Positions 50,215 to 59,884 of a stretch of 64,000 bases of DNA are shown one piece after another. The DNA comes from Fictibacillus solisalsi (GTDB lineage: Bacteria > Bacillota > Bacilli > Bacillales > Fictibacillaceae), in NCBI RefSeq assembly GCF_900103485.1, contig NZ_FNHW01000001.1, positions 469,418-533,417 of the forward strand, given 5' to 3'. Below the pieces are notes generated by a model. The model was not told the DNA's origin and ran no database searches. It saw nothing but the letters and a program-made list of their open reading frames with translations. The position numbers were made by a program, and so were the translations under genes. Positions within the stretch are counted from its first letter, which is position 1; the number at the start of each line of letters is the position of its first letter.

Positions 50215-50244
50215 TTGACGATGAGAATGGTTTTCATTTAGAGT
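50215..50244 (+). promoter_or_regulatory. Predicted siderophore operon promoter with Fur-like box 2 inside
   Basis: TTGACG (50215-50220), an 18-base spacer and TAGAGT (50239-50244) form a SigA-type promoter. The second box TGAGAATGGTTTTCA (50222-50236, three mismatches to the 7-1-7 consensus) fills the spacer, where Fur would block RNA polymerase directly. Confidence 0.55.
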
Positions 50245-50262
50245 AGAGGATGTAAATGTTAA

Positions 50263-50277
50263 TGAAAATCATTATCA
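50263..50277 (+). promoter_or_regulatory. Fur-like box 3
   Basis: TGAAAATCATTATCA matches the 7-1-7 Fur consensus with one mismatch. It lies between the predicted transcript start and the ribosome site of the first siderophore gene. Confidence 0.78.
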
Positions 50278-50297
50278 ATTAAAGGAGTTTGAGATAG

Positions 50298-51650
50298 ATG
50301 GCTACACAACAATTAACAAAGAATGAGTTTCTTCTAAAACAGCAGGCGCACAGAGAATCCAATGCCCGTTCATATCCGCGCAGAATTCCTATTGCGATCG
50401 AAGAAGCAGAGGGTATTTTTGTAAAAGACGTGAACGGAAAAATCTATTATGACTGTTTGGCAGGCGCGGGAACTCTGGCGCTAGGACATAACCACCCTGT
50501 GATAATCGAGGCTATACAACAAGTGATCAAGGACAAGCGCCCTCTTCATACGCTTGACCTTACCACCCCGGTCAAGGAAGAGTTTGTGACCGAGCTGTTT
50601 GACAGCCTTCCGAAGGAATTTGCCCCAAAAGCTAAGATCCAATTTTGCGGGCCGACAGGTGGAGATGCCATTGAGGCAGCCATTAAATTAACAAAAACTG
50701 CAACAGGACGGCAAAGCATTCTATCCTTCCAAGGGGGGTATCACGGATCCACGCATGGCACAATGGCACTCAGTGGCAACCTTGGGCCAAAGGAGAAAGT
50801 AAGAGGCCTTATGCCGAATGTTCACTTTTTGCCATATCCATACACTTACCGGGATCCGTTCGGTATTGGCGGAGAAGAGTCACATCGCATCAGCTCGCAA
50901 TACATCGAAAATCTGCTCGATGATCCGGAAAGCGGAATCCTTGCACCAGCAGCCATGATCCTTGAAGTCGTTCAGGGGGAGGGCGGCAGCATTCCGGCAC
51001 CTATTGAATGGCTGCAGGAGATGAGAAGAATCACCAAAGAACGGGGTATACCTCTCATTATTGATGAAGTGCAGACAGGAATCGGAAGAACAGGGGAATT
51101 CTTTGCTTTTGAACATGCCGGAATTGTACCGGATGTACTCGTTCTGTCAAAAGCCATCGGAGGGAGTTTGCCACTATCCGTTGTGGTTTATGATAAAGCA
51201 CTCGACCAATGGTCACCGGGAGCTCACATTGGGACGTTTAGAGGGAACCAAATGGCGATGGCAGCAGGCACAGCCACCCTTAACTTCATTAAAGAGCAAG
51301 ACTTGTCCGGGCATGCGAAAAGGATGGGAGAGCTTCTTAGTGAAAAGCTTGAGCAAATTCAGTTATCTTATCCGCAAATCGGCGATGTGAGAGGGAGAGG
51401 ATTGATGATTGGTGCGGAAATCGTCAATCCGGAAGGCAAGAAAGGGAAAAACGGAAGCCATCCTGCTGCTCCATCGCTCGCCAGTGCGATCCAGCGTGAA
51501 TGCTTCAATCGCGGGCTGATCCTTGAAGTCGGCGGACGCCATGGCAGTGTGGTTCGTTTTCTGCCGCCGCTTATCATTACAGAAGAGCAAGTCCTGGATG
51601 TAGCCTGGATATTTGAACAGGCCATACAGGAAGCTGTCAATGGAGAGTAA
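50298..51650 (+). CDS. Diaminobutyrate-2-oxoglutarate transaminase (RhbA-like)
   Basis: A 450-residue class III PLP aminotransferase that makes L-2,4-diaminobutyrate from aspartate semialdehyde and glutamate. Visible are GPTGGDAIEAAIKLTKTATG (phosphate binding), IIDEVQTGIGRTG (cofactor Asp) and the Schiff-base lysine in LVLSKAIGGSLPLS. AAAGGAG lies upstream of the ATG. It is the first gene of a six-gene operon in the order rhbABCDEF of the rhizobactin 1021 cluster; the next gene follows after seven bases. Three Fur-like boxes stand upstream, so iron should repress it. Ornithine or GABA transaminase activity is less likely given the neighbours. Confidence 0.93.
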   Translation: MATQQLTKNEFLLKQQAHRESNARSYPRRIPIAIEEAEGIFVKDVNGKIYYDCLAGAGTLALGHNHPVIIEAIQQVIKDKRPLHTLDLTTPVKEEFVTELFDSLPKEFAPKAKIQFCGPTGGDAIEAAIKLTKTATGRQSILSFQGGYHGSTHGTMALSGNLGPKEKVRGLMPNVHFLPYPYTYRDPFGIGGEESHRISSQYIENLLDDPESGILAPAAMILEVVQGEGGSIPAPIEWLQEMRRITKERGIPLIIDEVQTGIGRTGEFFAFEHAGIVPDVLVLSKAIGGSLPLSVVVYDKALDQWSPGAHIGTFRGNQMAMAAGTATLNFIKEQDLSGHAKRMGELLSEKLEQIQLSYPQIGDVRGRGLMIGAEIVNPEGKKGKNGSHPAAPSLASAIQRECFNRGLILEVGGRHGSVVRFLPPLIITEEQVLDVAWIFEQAIQEAVNGE

Positions 51651-51657
51651 TTAACAT

Positions 51658-53169
51658 ATGACTACAGTGGTTAATATAAAAACGAAATTTGATGACTTGT
51701 TTATCAAGGAAGGATTGAGCGGCCAGGATGCCTACCTTCAAGCAATCGATCAGACAAAGAAGGTAGTTGCGGATGTTTCGGCTCAAGCGAGAGGGCCGTT
51801 TTCCGGAGAAACGCCACAGATGATTCAACGTGCGGTACAAGAGATGAAACTGGCTACAGAAAAAGGCCAGCCGCTTGAAACGGTATTGGAGGATGTAGGG
51901 ACATTGCTTCTTCACAGCATCCAGGTGAATCATAAAGCATGCATCGGGCATCTTCACTGTCCCCCGCTCGTTCCTGCCCTTGCGGCTGAAGTGGTGATCA
52001 GTGCGGGCAACCAATCTCTGGATTCATGGGATCAAAGCTCAAGTGCCACCTATCTTGAACAAGAGTTGATTGACTGGCTTTGCAACCGCCTTGAATTGGG
52101 GGAAAACGCGGATGGAACGTTTACCAGCGGAGGAACACAATCGAACTATATGGGCCTTCTGCTCGCAAGGGATGCATATTGCGAAAAGCGATGGAACTGG
52201 AATGTACAGAAGAAGGGATTACCCCCTGAAGCTCGCCGGTTACGAATCCTATGCTCGGAAGCCGCTCATTTTACGGTGAAAAAATCCGCTTCACAGCTGG
52301 GTCTTGGTGAAGACGCAGTGATACTGGTGAGCACAGACCCCCATCAACGAATGTCTTTAACAGATCTGAAAGAGAAACTTCTAATCTTGAAAGCTGAAAG
52401 TCTGCTGCCTTTTGCACTGGTCGGGACGTGCGGGACCACCGATTTTGGAAGTATTGATCCTCTCTCTCGGATGGCAGAAGCAGCAAAGGAAAACGGTTTA
52501 TGGTTTCATGTGGATGCAGCCTACGGAGGAGCTCTCATGCTAAGCCATAATGACCATCACCGGCTTCGGGGAATACAACAAGCCGATTCGATAACCGCCG
52601 ATTTTCATAAACTCTTTTTTCAGCCGATCAGCTGCGGTGCTTTCTTGGTAAAGGAACGGAAGCATTTTAAATACATCAGCTACCATGCCGATTATTTGAA
52701 TCCTGAACAGGATGAGGAGGAAGGATTGCTCCACCTTGTCAATAAGTCGGTACAGACGACCAGAAGATTTGATGCCTTAAAACTGTTTATGTCCCTCCGG
52801 GTGGTGGGATTGGATCGTTTTGGCGAGATGATCGACCATACCATTGAAATCGCAAGGAAAACAGCACAGCTTATGAAGGAAAGCAGATTCTTTTCGGTTT
52901 TAAATGCCGAACCAGAAATTAATGCAGTTGTTTTTCGCTATGAACCTTCGTTTCTTAAAAACAACTTTGATGTAATAAACAAACAGATTCATAATGAGCT
53001 TCTTCATGGCGGAAGAGCCTTGTTGGCGAAAACCATGCATGAGGGAGAGCTCTATCTTAAATTTACATTGCTTAATCCACGAGTAACTATGGAAGACATG
53101 AAGAAATTGATCACCGATATTGCTGAATTGGGCGAAACCATCTATAGAAGGGAAGGAAAAACATCGTGA
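51658..53169 (+). CDS. L-2,4-diaminobutyrate decarboxylase (RhbB-like)
   Basis: A 503-residue group II PLP decarboxylase that converts diaminobutyrate to 1,3-diaminopropane, the diamine backbone of the siderophore. The fold-type I elements are present: FTSGGTQSNYMGLLLARDAY (phosphate), WFHVDAAYGGALML (Asp on the pyridine ring) and the Schiff-base lysine in ADFHKLFFQPISCGAF. Length is normal for the family. Its stop overlaps the next start (GTGA). Substrate assignment follows from the adjacent transaminase; DOPA-type decarboxylases share the fold. Confidence 0.93.
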   Translation: MTTVVNIKTKFDDLFIKEGLSGQDAYLQAIDQTKKVVADVSAQARGPFSGETPQMIQRAVQEMKLATEKGQPLETVLEDVGTLLLHSIQVNHKACIGHLHCPPLVPALAAEVVISAGNQSLDSWDQSSSATYLEQELIDWLCNRLELGENADGTFTSGGTQSNYMGLLLARDAYCEKRWNWNVQKKGLPPEARRLRILCSEAAHFTVKKSASQLGLGEDAVILVSTDPHQRMSLTDLKEKLLILKAESLLPFALVGTCGTTDFGSIDPLSRMAEAAKENGLWFHVDAAYGGALMLSHNDHHRLRGIQQADSITADFHKLFFQPISCGAFLVKERKHFKYISYHADYLNPEQDEEEGLLHLVNKSVQTTRRFDALKLFMSLRVVGLDRFGEMIDHTIEIARKTAQLMKESRFFSVLNAEPEINAVVFRYEPSFLKNNFDVINKQIHNELLHGGRALLAKTMHEGELYLKFTLLNPRVTMEDMKKLITDIAELGETIYRREGKTS

Positions 53170-54926
53170 ACAGCAAGCAGCTTGCAGAGCAGGCAACCAT
53201 TCAAAGCTTTCTGAACTGTTACTTGCGTGAGACAGGGGATTCGAATGAAAAGAAAGCGGGCATGATCTGGATCAGCACCCTGGAGAGCCAAGACATTGAG
53301 GTCTTGATTCCAGTAAAGTATTGGTCTCCTACAGGAAGGCACCTGTTTTCCTTTCCCATCATGTATCAAAGCAGAGGAGGAGGGAAACCAGTACCGGCTG
53401 ATTACCTCAGTCTGGTTTCACTGCTTTCAAAGGAGCTCTTGCTGAAGCAAGGCAGAGAAGATGCGGAAGACGAGCTTGTTCTTCGCATCATACTGAGCTG
53501 CAAGAACATGAAGGAGACGATCCAACAGAGATTTGAAGATGCAGCAAAGTTAACGAAAGAGGAGTTTACATTTATTGAAGCGGAGCAATCCCTTCTTCTG
53601 GGCCATCTGCTTCATCCGACTCCCAAAAGCAAACAAGGGATGCTTCCCGGGGAGGAAAAGATCTACTCACCAGAATTTAAGGGGGAATTTCCGCTGCATT
53701 ACTTTAAGATCCATCGTTCTCTCGTTCTTCAAGATTCCACGTTGAGCCATTCTGCGGTGGAAATTATAAGGCGCATGCTTCTGGATGATCCTGCCGTGCC
53801 CCACGAATTTGTAGTGGAGCATTGCATGGATGAGGACTTCCATCTCGTGCCAGCTCATCCGCTTCAGGCGAGAGAGTTGGTTGTACAGCCAGCCGTCCGC
53901 AACCTGATTGAGCAAGGCAAGATTGTTGATGTCGGCTGTACGGGAAGTCCGTTTACACCCACATCCTCACTGAGGACGGTGTACCGCAGTAATTCCAAAT
54001 ACATGTTTAAGTTCTCAGTGCCTGTAAAGATTACCAATTCGCTAAGAGCCAATAAACCGAAAGAGCTTGAACGGGGCGTCGAAATTTCCCGCCTGCTGCA
54101 TACGGAACTGGGTACTAAGCTTGAAAATCGTTATCCCGGTTTTCTGATCGTTGAAGATCCAGCCTATCTTTCTGTTCGGACAGGAGAAGAGGAAACAGGG
54201 TTTGAAGTTGTCATCCGGGAAAATCCTTTTTATGAAAATGAACGAAATGCCAGCCTCATCGCGGGATTATGCCAGGATCATCCGTACGGCGGGAAAAACC
54301 GGTTGTTCTCGATCATTCAATCGATTGCACAAAAAGAAAACCGAACGACAGAGGATGTCAGCGCCGATTGGTTTGAATCCTACTTAGATCTTTCTCTGGA
54401 ACCGATGCTGTGGCTGTATAAGCAATACGGATTAGCGTTAGAGGCCCATCAGCAAAATTCCATCGTCCAGCTTTCAGACGACGGATATCCAGCTGCGTTT
54501 TACTACAGAGACAATCAGGGTTACTATTATGCGGAATCCAAGGCCCACAGACTGAAGCAGCTTCTGCCGGATTTAAACCGCAAAAGTGAAACCATCTGCT
54601 CTGATGCCACGGCAGAGGAGAGATTTCAATACTATCTCATTTTTAATCATCTCTTGGGATTGATCAACGGATTCGGAACAGCAGGACTTGCAGATGAAAC
54701 AGCCTTGCTTAATGTTCTGCGAAAATCTCTCGCTCGCCACAAAGGAAACGGAGCCGGCCGGCTGGTGAAAAGCCTGCTGAATGAACCGGTCCTGCCGTGC
54801 AAAGCCAACCTGTTGACAAGACTTCATGACAAAGATGAGCTCGTCGGATCACTGGAGGAGCAATCGGTATATGTAAATGTAATCAATCCAATTGCGCAAA
54901 AGGCAGGGGTCACACATGGTGTATGA
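53166..54926 (+). CDS. NIS siderophore synthetase, IucA/IucC family (RhbC-like)
   Basis: A 586-residue ATP-dependent synthetase that forms an amide between citrate and an amine. Family blocks are LLHPTPKSKQGM, VPAHPLQAREL, TGSPFTPTSSLRTVYR, FEVVIRENPFY, LEAHQQNSIVQL with the phosphate and ATP site, and YYRDNQGYYYAES. The start is GTG at 53166, overlapping the decarboxylase stop. With the second synthetase at the operon end, two condensations on citrate are accounted for. Which one acts first cannot be read from sequence; RhbC is thought to act with a hydroxamate substrate. Confidence 0.92.
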   Translation: MNSKQLAEQATIQSFLNCYLRETGDSNEKKAGMIWISTLESQDIEVLIPVKYWSPTGRHLFSFPIMYQSRGGGKPVPADYLSLVSLLSKELLLKQGREDAEDELVLRIILSCKNMKETIQQRFEDAAKLTKEEFTFIEAEQSLLLGHLLHPTPKSKQGMLPGEEKIYSPEFKGEFPLHYFKIHRSLVLQDSTLSHSAVEIIRRMLLDDPAVPHEFVVEHCMDEDFHLVPAHPLQARELVVQPAVRNLIEQGKIVDVGCTGSPFTPTSSLRTVYRSNSKYMFKFSVPVKITNSLRANKPKELERGVEISRLLHTELGTKLENRYPGFLIVEDPAYLSVRTGEEETGFEVVIRENPFYENERNASLIAGLCQDHPYGGKNRLFSIIQSIAQKENRTTEDVSADWFESYLDLSLEPMLWLYKQYGLALEAHQQNSIVQLSDDGYPAAFYYRDNQGYYYAESKAHRLKQLLPDLNRKSETICSDATAEERFQYYLIFNHLLGLINGFGTAGLADETALLNVLRKSLARHKGNGAGRLVKSLLNEPVLPCKANLLTRLHDKDELVGSLEEQSVYVNVINPIAQKAGVTHGV

Positions 54927-55509
54927 ATTTGAAACGTTTGACGATGCGCTCAAAAACCGGATTTCCTTTCGGCGCGTGAATTTTGAAAAAGACGCCGAGC
55001 TTCTGCATAAGTGGATGAACGAAGAGCATGTGATTCCTTTTTGGAAGCTCGACGGACCAAGAGAAACTTATTATAAGCATTTGGAAAAAGCCCTTTCAGA
55101 TTCGCACCAAACTCTGTATATCGGATGCATAAACGACAAGCCGATGAGCTATTGGGAAGCGTACTGGATAAAAGGGGATGTGGTGGAAAACGCGTATCCA
55201 TCCGCCCCTTTTGATCAGGGCATTCATCTATTAATAGGAGAGAAGGAGGATTTGGGCAAGGGGTATTCATTGCCTCTGCTGAAGGCGATGGTAAGGCATC
55301 AGTTCCAGGAGCAGGACACCGAAAAAGTCATTGCGGAACCGGATATTCGGAATAAGAAAATGATACATGTTTTTGAAAAATGCGGTTTTCGCGCAATCCA
55401 ACCGATCGAGCTGCCGGATAAAACCGCGCTGTTAATGTTTTGCACAAGAGACGAATTTCACAGGAGGTGGAGTTACCTTGACAAGGAAAGAGCAAAGGCA
55501 CATCTATGA
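54916..55509 (+). CDS. Hydroxamate-forming acetyltransferase (RhbD-like)
   Basis: A 197-residue GNAT of the siderophore acyltransferase group (IucB/RhbD). The family pattern LHKWMNEEHVIPFWKLDG is near residues 28-45, followed by YIGCINDKPMSYWEAYW, GIHLLIGEKEDLGKGYSLPL and VIAEPDIRNKKMIHVFEKCG with FR. It acetylates the N-hydroxylated diaminopropane to give the hydroxamate that binds iron. ATG at 54916 is used (GGCAGGGG upstream); it overlaps the previous gene by 11 bases. The frame is open further upstream, but that would lie inside the synthetase gene. Confidence 0.9.
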   Translation: MVYEFETFDDALKNRISFRRVNFEKDAELLHKWMNEEHVIPFWKLDGPRETYYKHLEKALSDSHQTLYIGCINDKPMSYWEAYWIKGDVVENAYPSAPFDQGIHLLIGEKEDLGKGYSLPLLKAMVRHQFQEQDTEKVIAEPDIRNKKMIHVFEKCGFRAIQPIELPDKTALLMFCTRDEFHRRWSYLDKERAKAHL

Positions 55510-56854
55510 TGCGGTTGGAATTGGAATCGGCCCGTTTAATTTAGGAATGGCAGCATTGGCTGAAGGAACAGGGCTTGATTGCCTGTTTTTTGAACAAAAA
55601 AGTGAATTCAACTGGCATGAAGGAATGCTGATCGAAGGGACCACCCTTCAGGTGCCGTTTCTGGCAGATCTGGTCAGTATGGCCGACCCGGCGAATCCAT
55701 TCAGCTTTCTTTCATATCTGCACGAGCAGGGTCGCTTATATCACTTTTATTTTTTGGAAAAGTTTCATATTCCGAGAAATGAGTACAATCATTACTGCCA
55801 GTGGGCAGCCAGTAAGCTATCTTCCTGCCGATTCGGCATGAAGGTCGAGGAAGTACTGCCATTTAGATCGGAGGACGGTTTTCTCTATAAGGTCTATGTA
55901 CGGGACGAAAAAACGGATCAAGTGACATCCGTACTCGCACGCAACCTGGTCATGGGAATCGGGACGAAACCCTATCTGCCGCCACATGCGGAATTGATTT
56001 CAGGCAGATCAGTCTTTCATTCATCACACTATTTGAAAAGAAAACATGAAATTCTTAGCGCCCGTTCCATCACAGTGGTGGGATCCGGACAGAGTGCGGC
56101 CGAAATTTTTCTTGATATTGCCCGCAGCATGGATGATGAGGCGTGTCAGCTTAACTGGCTGACCCGTTCAAAGGGATTCTTTCCCATGGAATACTCGAAG
56201 CTGGGGCTTGAATATTTTTCACCAGATTACATTGATTTTTTTCATGCTCTTCCTCAGGAGAAACGGGATGCGCTCCTAACTCAGCAGGATTTGCTGTATA
56301 AAGGCATCAGCGCAGAAACCATAGGTGAAATCTATGATTTGCTTTACGAAAAATCAGCAGCCGGAAAGGAAACCTCTTTTCATCTCCAATCCATGGTGGA
56401 GGTCAAGGGAATCGATCTGTCGGATTCCACTCATGTGCTTCACTGCCAGCAATGGGTGACGGAAGAAGCCTTCCAAAAGGAATCGGACGTGGTCATTATG
56501 GCTACGGGCTATAAACCGGCAGTCCCATCCTTTCTTAGTGGTCTGGAAGATTATATTGAATTTGACGATCAGGGAAGATTCCAGATTGAACGGGATTACC
56601 GTCTGAAAAGCCACTTGCATACAAAGAACGAGATTTTTATTCAAAACGGAGAAATGCACACACACGGAGTGGGGGCACCTGATCTCGGACTGGGTGCTTA
56701 CCGCAATGCAGTGATATTGAATGCCATTGCAGAAAAGCCGTTGTACCCGATTGATAAGAAAAATATATTTCAACAGTTTATGGGTGAAACCATGCAAAAA
56801 GCCGAAGCAAAAGATCAAAACAGCAGAGGGGGACGCACGCATGTTTTTTCTTGA
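55478..56854 (+). CDS. Siderophore amine N-hydroxylase (RhbE-like)
   Basis: A 458-residue FAD- and NADPH-dependent N-monooxygenase of the lysine/ornithine hydroxylase family. FAD-binding GIGIGPFNLGMAAL is at about residues 14-27, NADPH-binding VVGSGQSAAEIFLDI near 205, and the late ATGYKP motif near 345. Here it should hydroxylate 1,3-diaminopropane (or a derivative). The start is TTG at 55478 with AGGAGGTGG upstream; it overlaps the acetyltransferase gene by 32 bases, and the first residues are basic with no signal peptide. The neighbouring diaminobutyrate genes argue against lysine or ornithine as substrate. Confidence 0.92.
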   Translation: MTRKEQRHIYDAVGIGIGPFNLGMAALAEGTGLDCLFFEQKSEFNWHEGMLIEGTTLQVPFLADLVSMADPANPFSFLSYLHEQGRLYHFYFLEKFHIPRNEYNHYCQWAASKLSSCRFGMKVEEVLPFRSEDGFLYKVYVRDEKTDQVTSVLARNLVMGIGTKPYLPPHAELISGRSVFHSSHYLKRKHEILSARSITVVGSGQSAAEIFLDIARSMDDEACQLNWLTRSKGFFPMEYSKLGLEYFSPDYIDFFHALPQEKRDALLTQQDLLYKGISAETIGEIYDLLYEKSAAGKETSFHLQSMVEVKGIDLSDSTHVLHCQQWVTEEAFQKESDVVIMATGYKPAVPSFLSGLEDYIEFDDQGRFQIERDYRLKSHLHTKNEIFIQNGEMHTHGVGAPDLGLGAYRNAVILNAIAEKPLYPIDKKNIFQQFMGETMQKAEAKDQNSRGGRTHVFS

Positions 56855-58643
56855 AGAGTTAAAGCAAAATCTGAATCGCGAGAACTGGGTTGACGCCAAC
56901 CAAAGGCTGCTCGCCAAGATGATCGCCGAATATATGTATGAGGATATGATTTATCCTGAACAGGTCGAAGGAAACACCTATTTATTAAAGATCGGCGAGT
57001 GGATTCAATACCGGTTTCAAGCAGAGGCCCGTTTGTTTAACAGCTATTCCGTAGACTGGGAAACAATCGAGAAATACAGCAATGACACCTGGGAGCGGGC
57101 AGACAGTGCCGTGCAGTTTATCCTGGATATTCAGCAATCCATCGGGATGTCGGCAGAAACAGCAGGACACTTGATCAAAGAATTGAACGCCACACTGCTT
57201 GCTGATGTGAACCTTATGGTTAACCATACAAAAAGTGCCGATGAGCTAGCTGAACTGGGGTATGAAGAGCTTGAAGGAGAAATGAAAGGGCACCCATGGA
57301 TTACATACAATAAGGGCAGAATCGGCTTCGGATATGATGATTATTTGAAGTATGCGCCGGAAAACCAGGAGGATGTACAGCTATCCTGGATCGCTGTTAA
57401 AAAGGAGAGAGCTTCCTTCCAATCGGTTTCAGACACAGTTTATGAATCTCTATTGAAGTCTGAGCTTGATCAAGAGACACTCCATTCCTTTCATGGGCGT
57501 ATGGAGGAAGAGGGCTGTGACCACAGGCAGTACTTCTATATGCCTGTACATGAATGGCAATGGAAAAACGTGATCATCCAGAATTTTGCACAGGAACTGG
57601 CTGCAAAGATTATCGTTCCTTTAGGAAATGGACCAGATCGATACCTCCCGCAGCAATCCATCCGTACGTTTGTTAACACCTCACAAAAAACAAAACATCA
57701 TGTGAAGCTTCCGATGAGCATTCTGAACACGCTCGTGTATCGTGGATTACCCGCTGAACGAACGGTGATTGCCCCCAGGATTACTGAGTTTATCAAAGGC
57801 ATAGCGGATAAAGACCGATTTTTAAAGGAAGAGTGCCGGGTAATTCTTCCCGGGGAGAATGCCAGCATCAATGTGGATCAAATTCATTTTTCAGAGTTAA
57901 AGGGAGCCCCATATCAATATCTTGAAATGCTTGGTGTGATATGGAGGGAAAGCATTCATAAGTATACAGAGGAGGGGGAGCGTCCGATTACGCTTGCGGC
58001 ACTGGCGCACGCTGATGCTTCAGGTAAGCCATATGTGCAAAGCCTTATGGAGAAATCAGGATTGTCTCCGGAGGAATGGATCAGGCAAATGTTTCATGTG
58101 GTTATGCCGCCGTTGCTTCATTACCTGTATCAGTATGGCACCGTTTTTTCTCCGCATGGCCAGAACACGATCCTTGTGCTGAAGAATTACAAGCCGCACC
58201 GCCTTGCGATTAAAGATTTTGTCGACGATGTCAACATCAGCGACCAACCATTTGCAGAGTTGGAGTCTCTTGGGCCGGAGCTGAAAGCGGTATTGCGCAG
58301 CGAGCCCCCTGAAGGGCTGACTCAATTTATATTCACAGGGTTGTTTATCTGCCATCTTCGTTATTTGGCGGATCTGCTTGTAAAGAACGACCTTCTGAAG
58401 GAAACCTCATTCTGGCGGCTTCTTGCCGAGGAAATTTACGTTTATCAGAATAGATTTCCACATCTGCAAGAACGGTTTGCACTGTTTGATTTTTTCCAGC
58501 CTAAACTTACAAAACTCTGCCTCAACCGGAACAGAATGGTGGAGTACGGGTATGGAGATGGAGAGGACAGGCCACATGCCTCGGAATTCGGAAAAGTCAG
58601 CAATGCATTGCACCTGTTTGCAAGGGAAAAAATTCCCTCATAA
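56841..58643 (+). CDS. NIS siderophore synthetase, IucA/IucC family (RhbF-like)
   Basis: A 600-residue ATP-dependent synthetase, the second of the operon. Visible blocks are GHPWITYNKGRIGFGYDDYL, VHEWQWKNVII, SIRTFVNTSQKTKHHVKLP, FSPHGQNTILVL and RLAIKDFVDDVNIS, all on the ATP and citrate site of this family. ATG at 56841 is used because AGGGGG lies about ten bases upstream; the frame is open from 56721 but that lies inside the hydroxylase gene. It overlaps that gene by 14 bases. No acyltransferase like RhbG follows, so plain schizokinen is the predicted product rather than rhizobactin 1021. Confidence 0.92.
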   Translation: MFFLEELKQNLNRENWVDANQRLLAKMIAEYMYEDMIYPEQVEGNTYLLKIGEWIQYRFQAEARLFNSYSVDWETIEKYSNDTWERADSAVQFILDIQQSIGMSAETAGHLIKELNATLLADVNLMVNHTKSADELAELGYEELEGEMKGHPWITYNKGRIGFGYDDYLKYAPENQEDVQLSWIAVKKERASFQSVSDTVYESLLKSELDQETLHSFHGRMEEEGCDHRQYFYMPVHEWQWKNVIIQNFAQELAAKIIVPLGNGPDRYLPQQSIRTFVNTSQKTKHHVKLPMSILNTLVYRGLPAERTVIAPRITEFIKGIADKDRFLKEECRVILPGENASINVDQIHFSELKGAPYQYLEMLGVIWRESIHKYTEEGERPITLAALAHADASGKPYVQSLMEKSGLSPEEWIRQMFHVVMPPLLHYLYQYGTVFSPHGQNTILVLKNYKPHRLAIKDFVDDVNISDQPFAELESLGPELKAVLRSEPPEGLTQFIFTGLFICHLRYLADLLVKNDLLKETSFWRLLAEEIYVYQNRFPHLQERFALFDFFQPKLTKLCLNRNRMVEYGYGDGEDRPHASEFGKVSNALHLFAREKIPS

Positions 58644-58649
58644 CTCATA

Positions 58650-58690
58650 AAAGCCGGTGATCATCGAATGGATCACCGGCTATTTTATTA
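58650..58690. terminator. Terminator at the end of the siderophore operon
   Basis: AGCCGGTGATC pairs with GATCACCGGCT, followed by ATTTTATT. It also fits the convergent epimerase gene. Confidence 0.88.
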
Positions 58691-59884
58691 TAGTGTTTTA
58701 AGGATTTCATAGAAGGCGGCGGCAGGGTGGTAATCTGTTTTGGGAGCTCTAGATTTCGTATTACTGTATTTCTGGTTCTCCCGGTTCAGAAGCTTGTACC
58801 ATCCGCCATGTTCATGATCGATAAAATTCTTGGAGGCATAGTCCAGCACGCTTCCATACCATTCTTTAAATTCCGCTTGTCCGGTGCGGCGGGCAAACAG
58901 AGCAGAGGAAGCCAAGGCCTCAGCAACGACCCAATAATTTTTGTCATGGTCAATTGGCTGTTTGTTTGGATCAAGAGAGTAAAAGAATCCTCCAAACTGT
59001 TTATCCCATCCTCTGTTCATCCCCTCCCGGTAAAGCTCAAGCGCTCTTGGAAGCATCCAATCTTGGGGTAGATGCCGTTCCAAGAGCAGAAGGAGTTTGC
59101 TCCACTCAATGGAATGGCCAGGGATAAAACCATACGGTCTCATTTCATCTTTCGTATTTCCTTTGTTATAGCTCCAATCAATTCGCCAGTCCTTATCAAA
59201 ATGTTCCCAGATCATGCCCCCGGATTGTGCTGCGAGTCCTAGTGTGACATTGCGTGCAAGAAGAACGGCTCTGTCGAGGAACTTTTGCTGTCTGGTTGTT
59301 TCATAGGCAGCGATTAATGCTTCGCACATGTGCATATTGGCATTTTGTCCCCGGTAAGGGGATAATGCTCCCCAATTTTCCGAGTAATGATCTTTATACA
59401 GTCCGTAATCCCGGTCCCAGAAATGCCTTTCAATCTCGTTGAATATGCTGCTGGCCAAATGCTTGGCATCGTCAATGCCGGCTTTTTGGGCCATGATGGC
59501 AGCGAGAAAAGCAAAGGCATGGCCATACATATACTTTTCCTTGTTTGTCGGAATCTGTCCTATTAATTCCAAATAAAAGCCACCATGTTTTTTGTCTAGA
59601 TGATGGCCACAGAGAAAGTCCAGGCCTTTTGCTGCTGCTTCTTTGCACCAGGCCGGCCCTCCAAGTAAAGCTCCCGTGCTGAAAAGATAAATAAACCGGG
59701 AAGTGCCTACCAGATGCTTATTTTCTTCTTTCAAAACGCTTCCATCTTCTTTAAATGTATGTAAATAACCGCCGTTTTTGCGATCCATGCAGTTTGGGTA
59801 ATAAAAGTTCAGAATGCTCATCACCTGTCCGGTCAGCCATTCTTTATCCCAGCCTTTTTCCGTGTATATGTCCGTCAAGCACAT
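58688..59884 (-). CDS. N-acylglucosamine 2-epimerase/mannose isomerase-family enzyme
   Basis: A 398-residue alpha/alpha-barrel protein of the AGE family, which includes N-acylglucosamine 2-epimerase, cellobiose 2-epimerase and aldose-ketose (mannose) isomerases. Active-site blocks are CMDRKNGGYLHTFKEDG, GTSRFIYLFS, YGHAFAFLA, NANMHMCEALIAAYE, IPGHSIEWSKLLLLLE and DHEHGGWYKLL, containing the conserved Arg, His and Glu residues. GGGAGGGA lies before the start on the minus strand. No sugar kinase or transporter is next to it, so the sugar is open. It is convergent with the siderophore operon and probably unrelated to it. Confidence 0.9.
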   Translation of the reverse strand: MCLTDIYTEKGWDKEWLTGQVMSILNFYYPNCMDRKNGGYLHTFKEDGSVLKEENKHLVGTSRFIYLFSTGALLGGPAWCKEAAAKGLDFLCGHHLDKKHGGFYLELIGQIPTNKEKYMYGHAFAFLAAIMAQKAGIDDAKHLASSIFNEIERHFWDRDYGLYKDHYSENWGALSPYRGQNANMHMCEALIAAYETTRQQKFLDRAVLLARNVTLGLAAQSGGMIWEHFDKDWRIDWSYNKGNTKDEMRPYGFIPGHSIEWSKLLLLLERHLPQDWMLPRALELYREGMNRGWDKQFGGFFYSLDPNKQPIDHDKNYWVVAEALASSALFARRTGQAEFKEWYGSVLDYASKNFIDHEHGGWYKLLNRENQKYSNTKSRAPKTDYHPAAAFYEILKTL

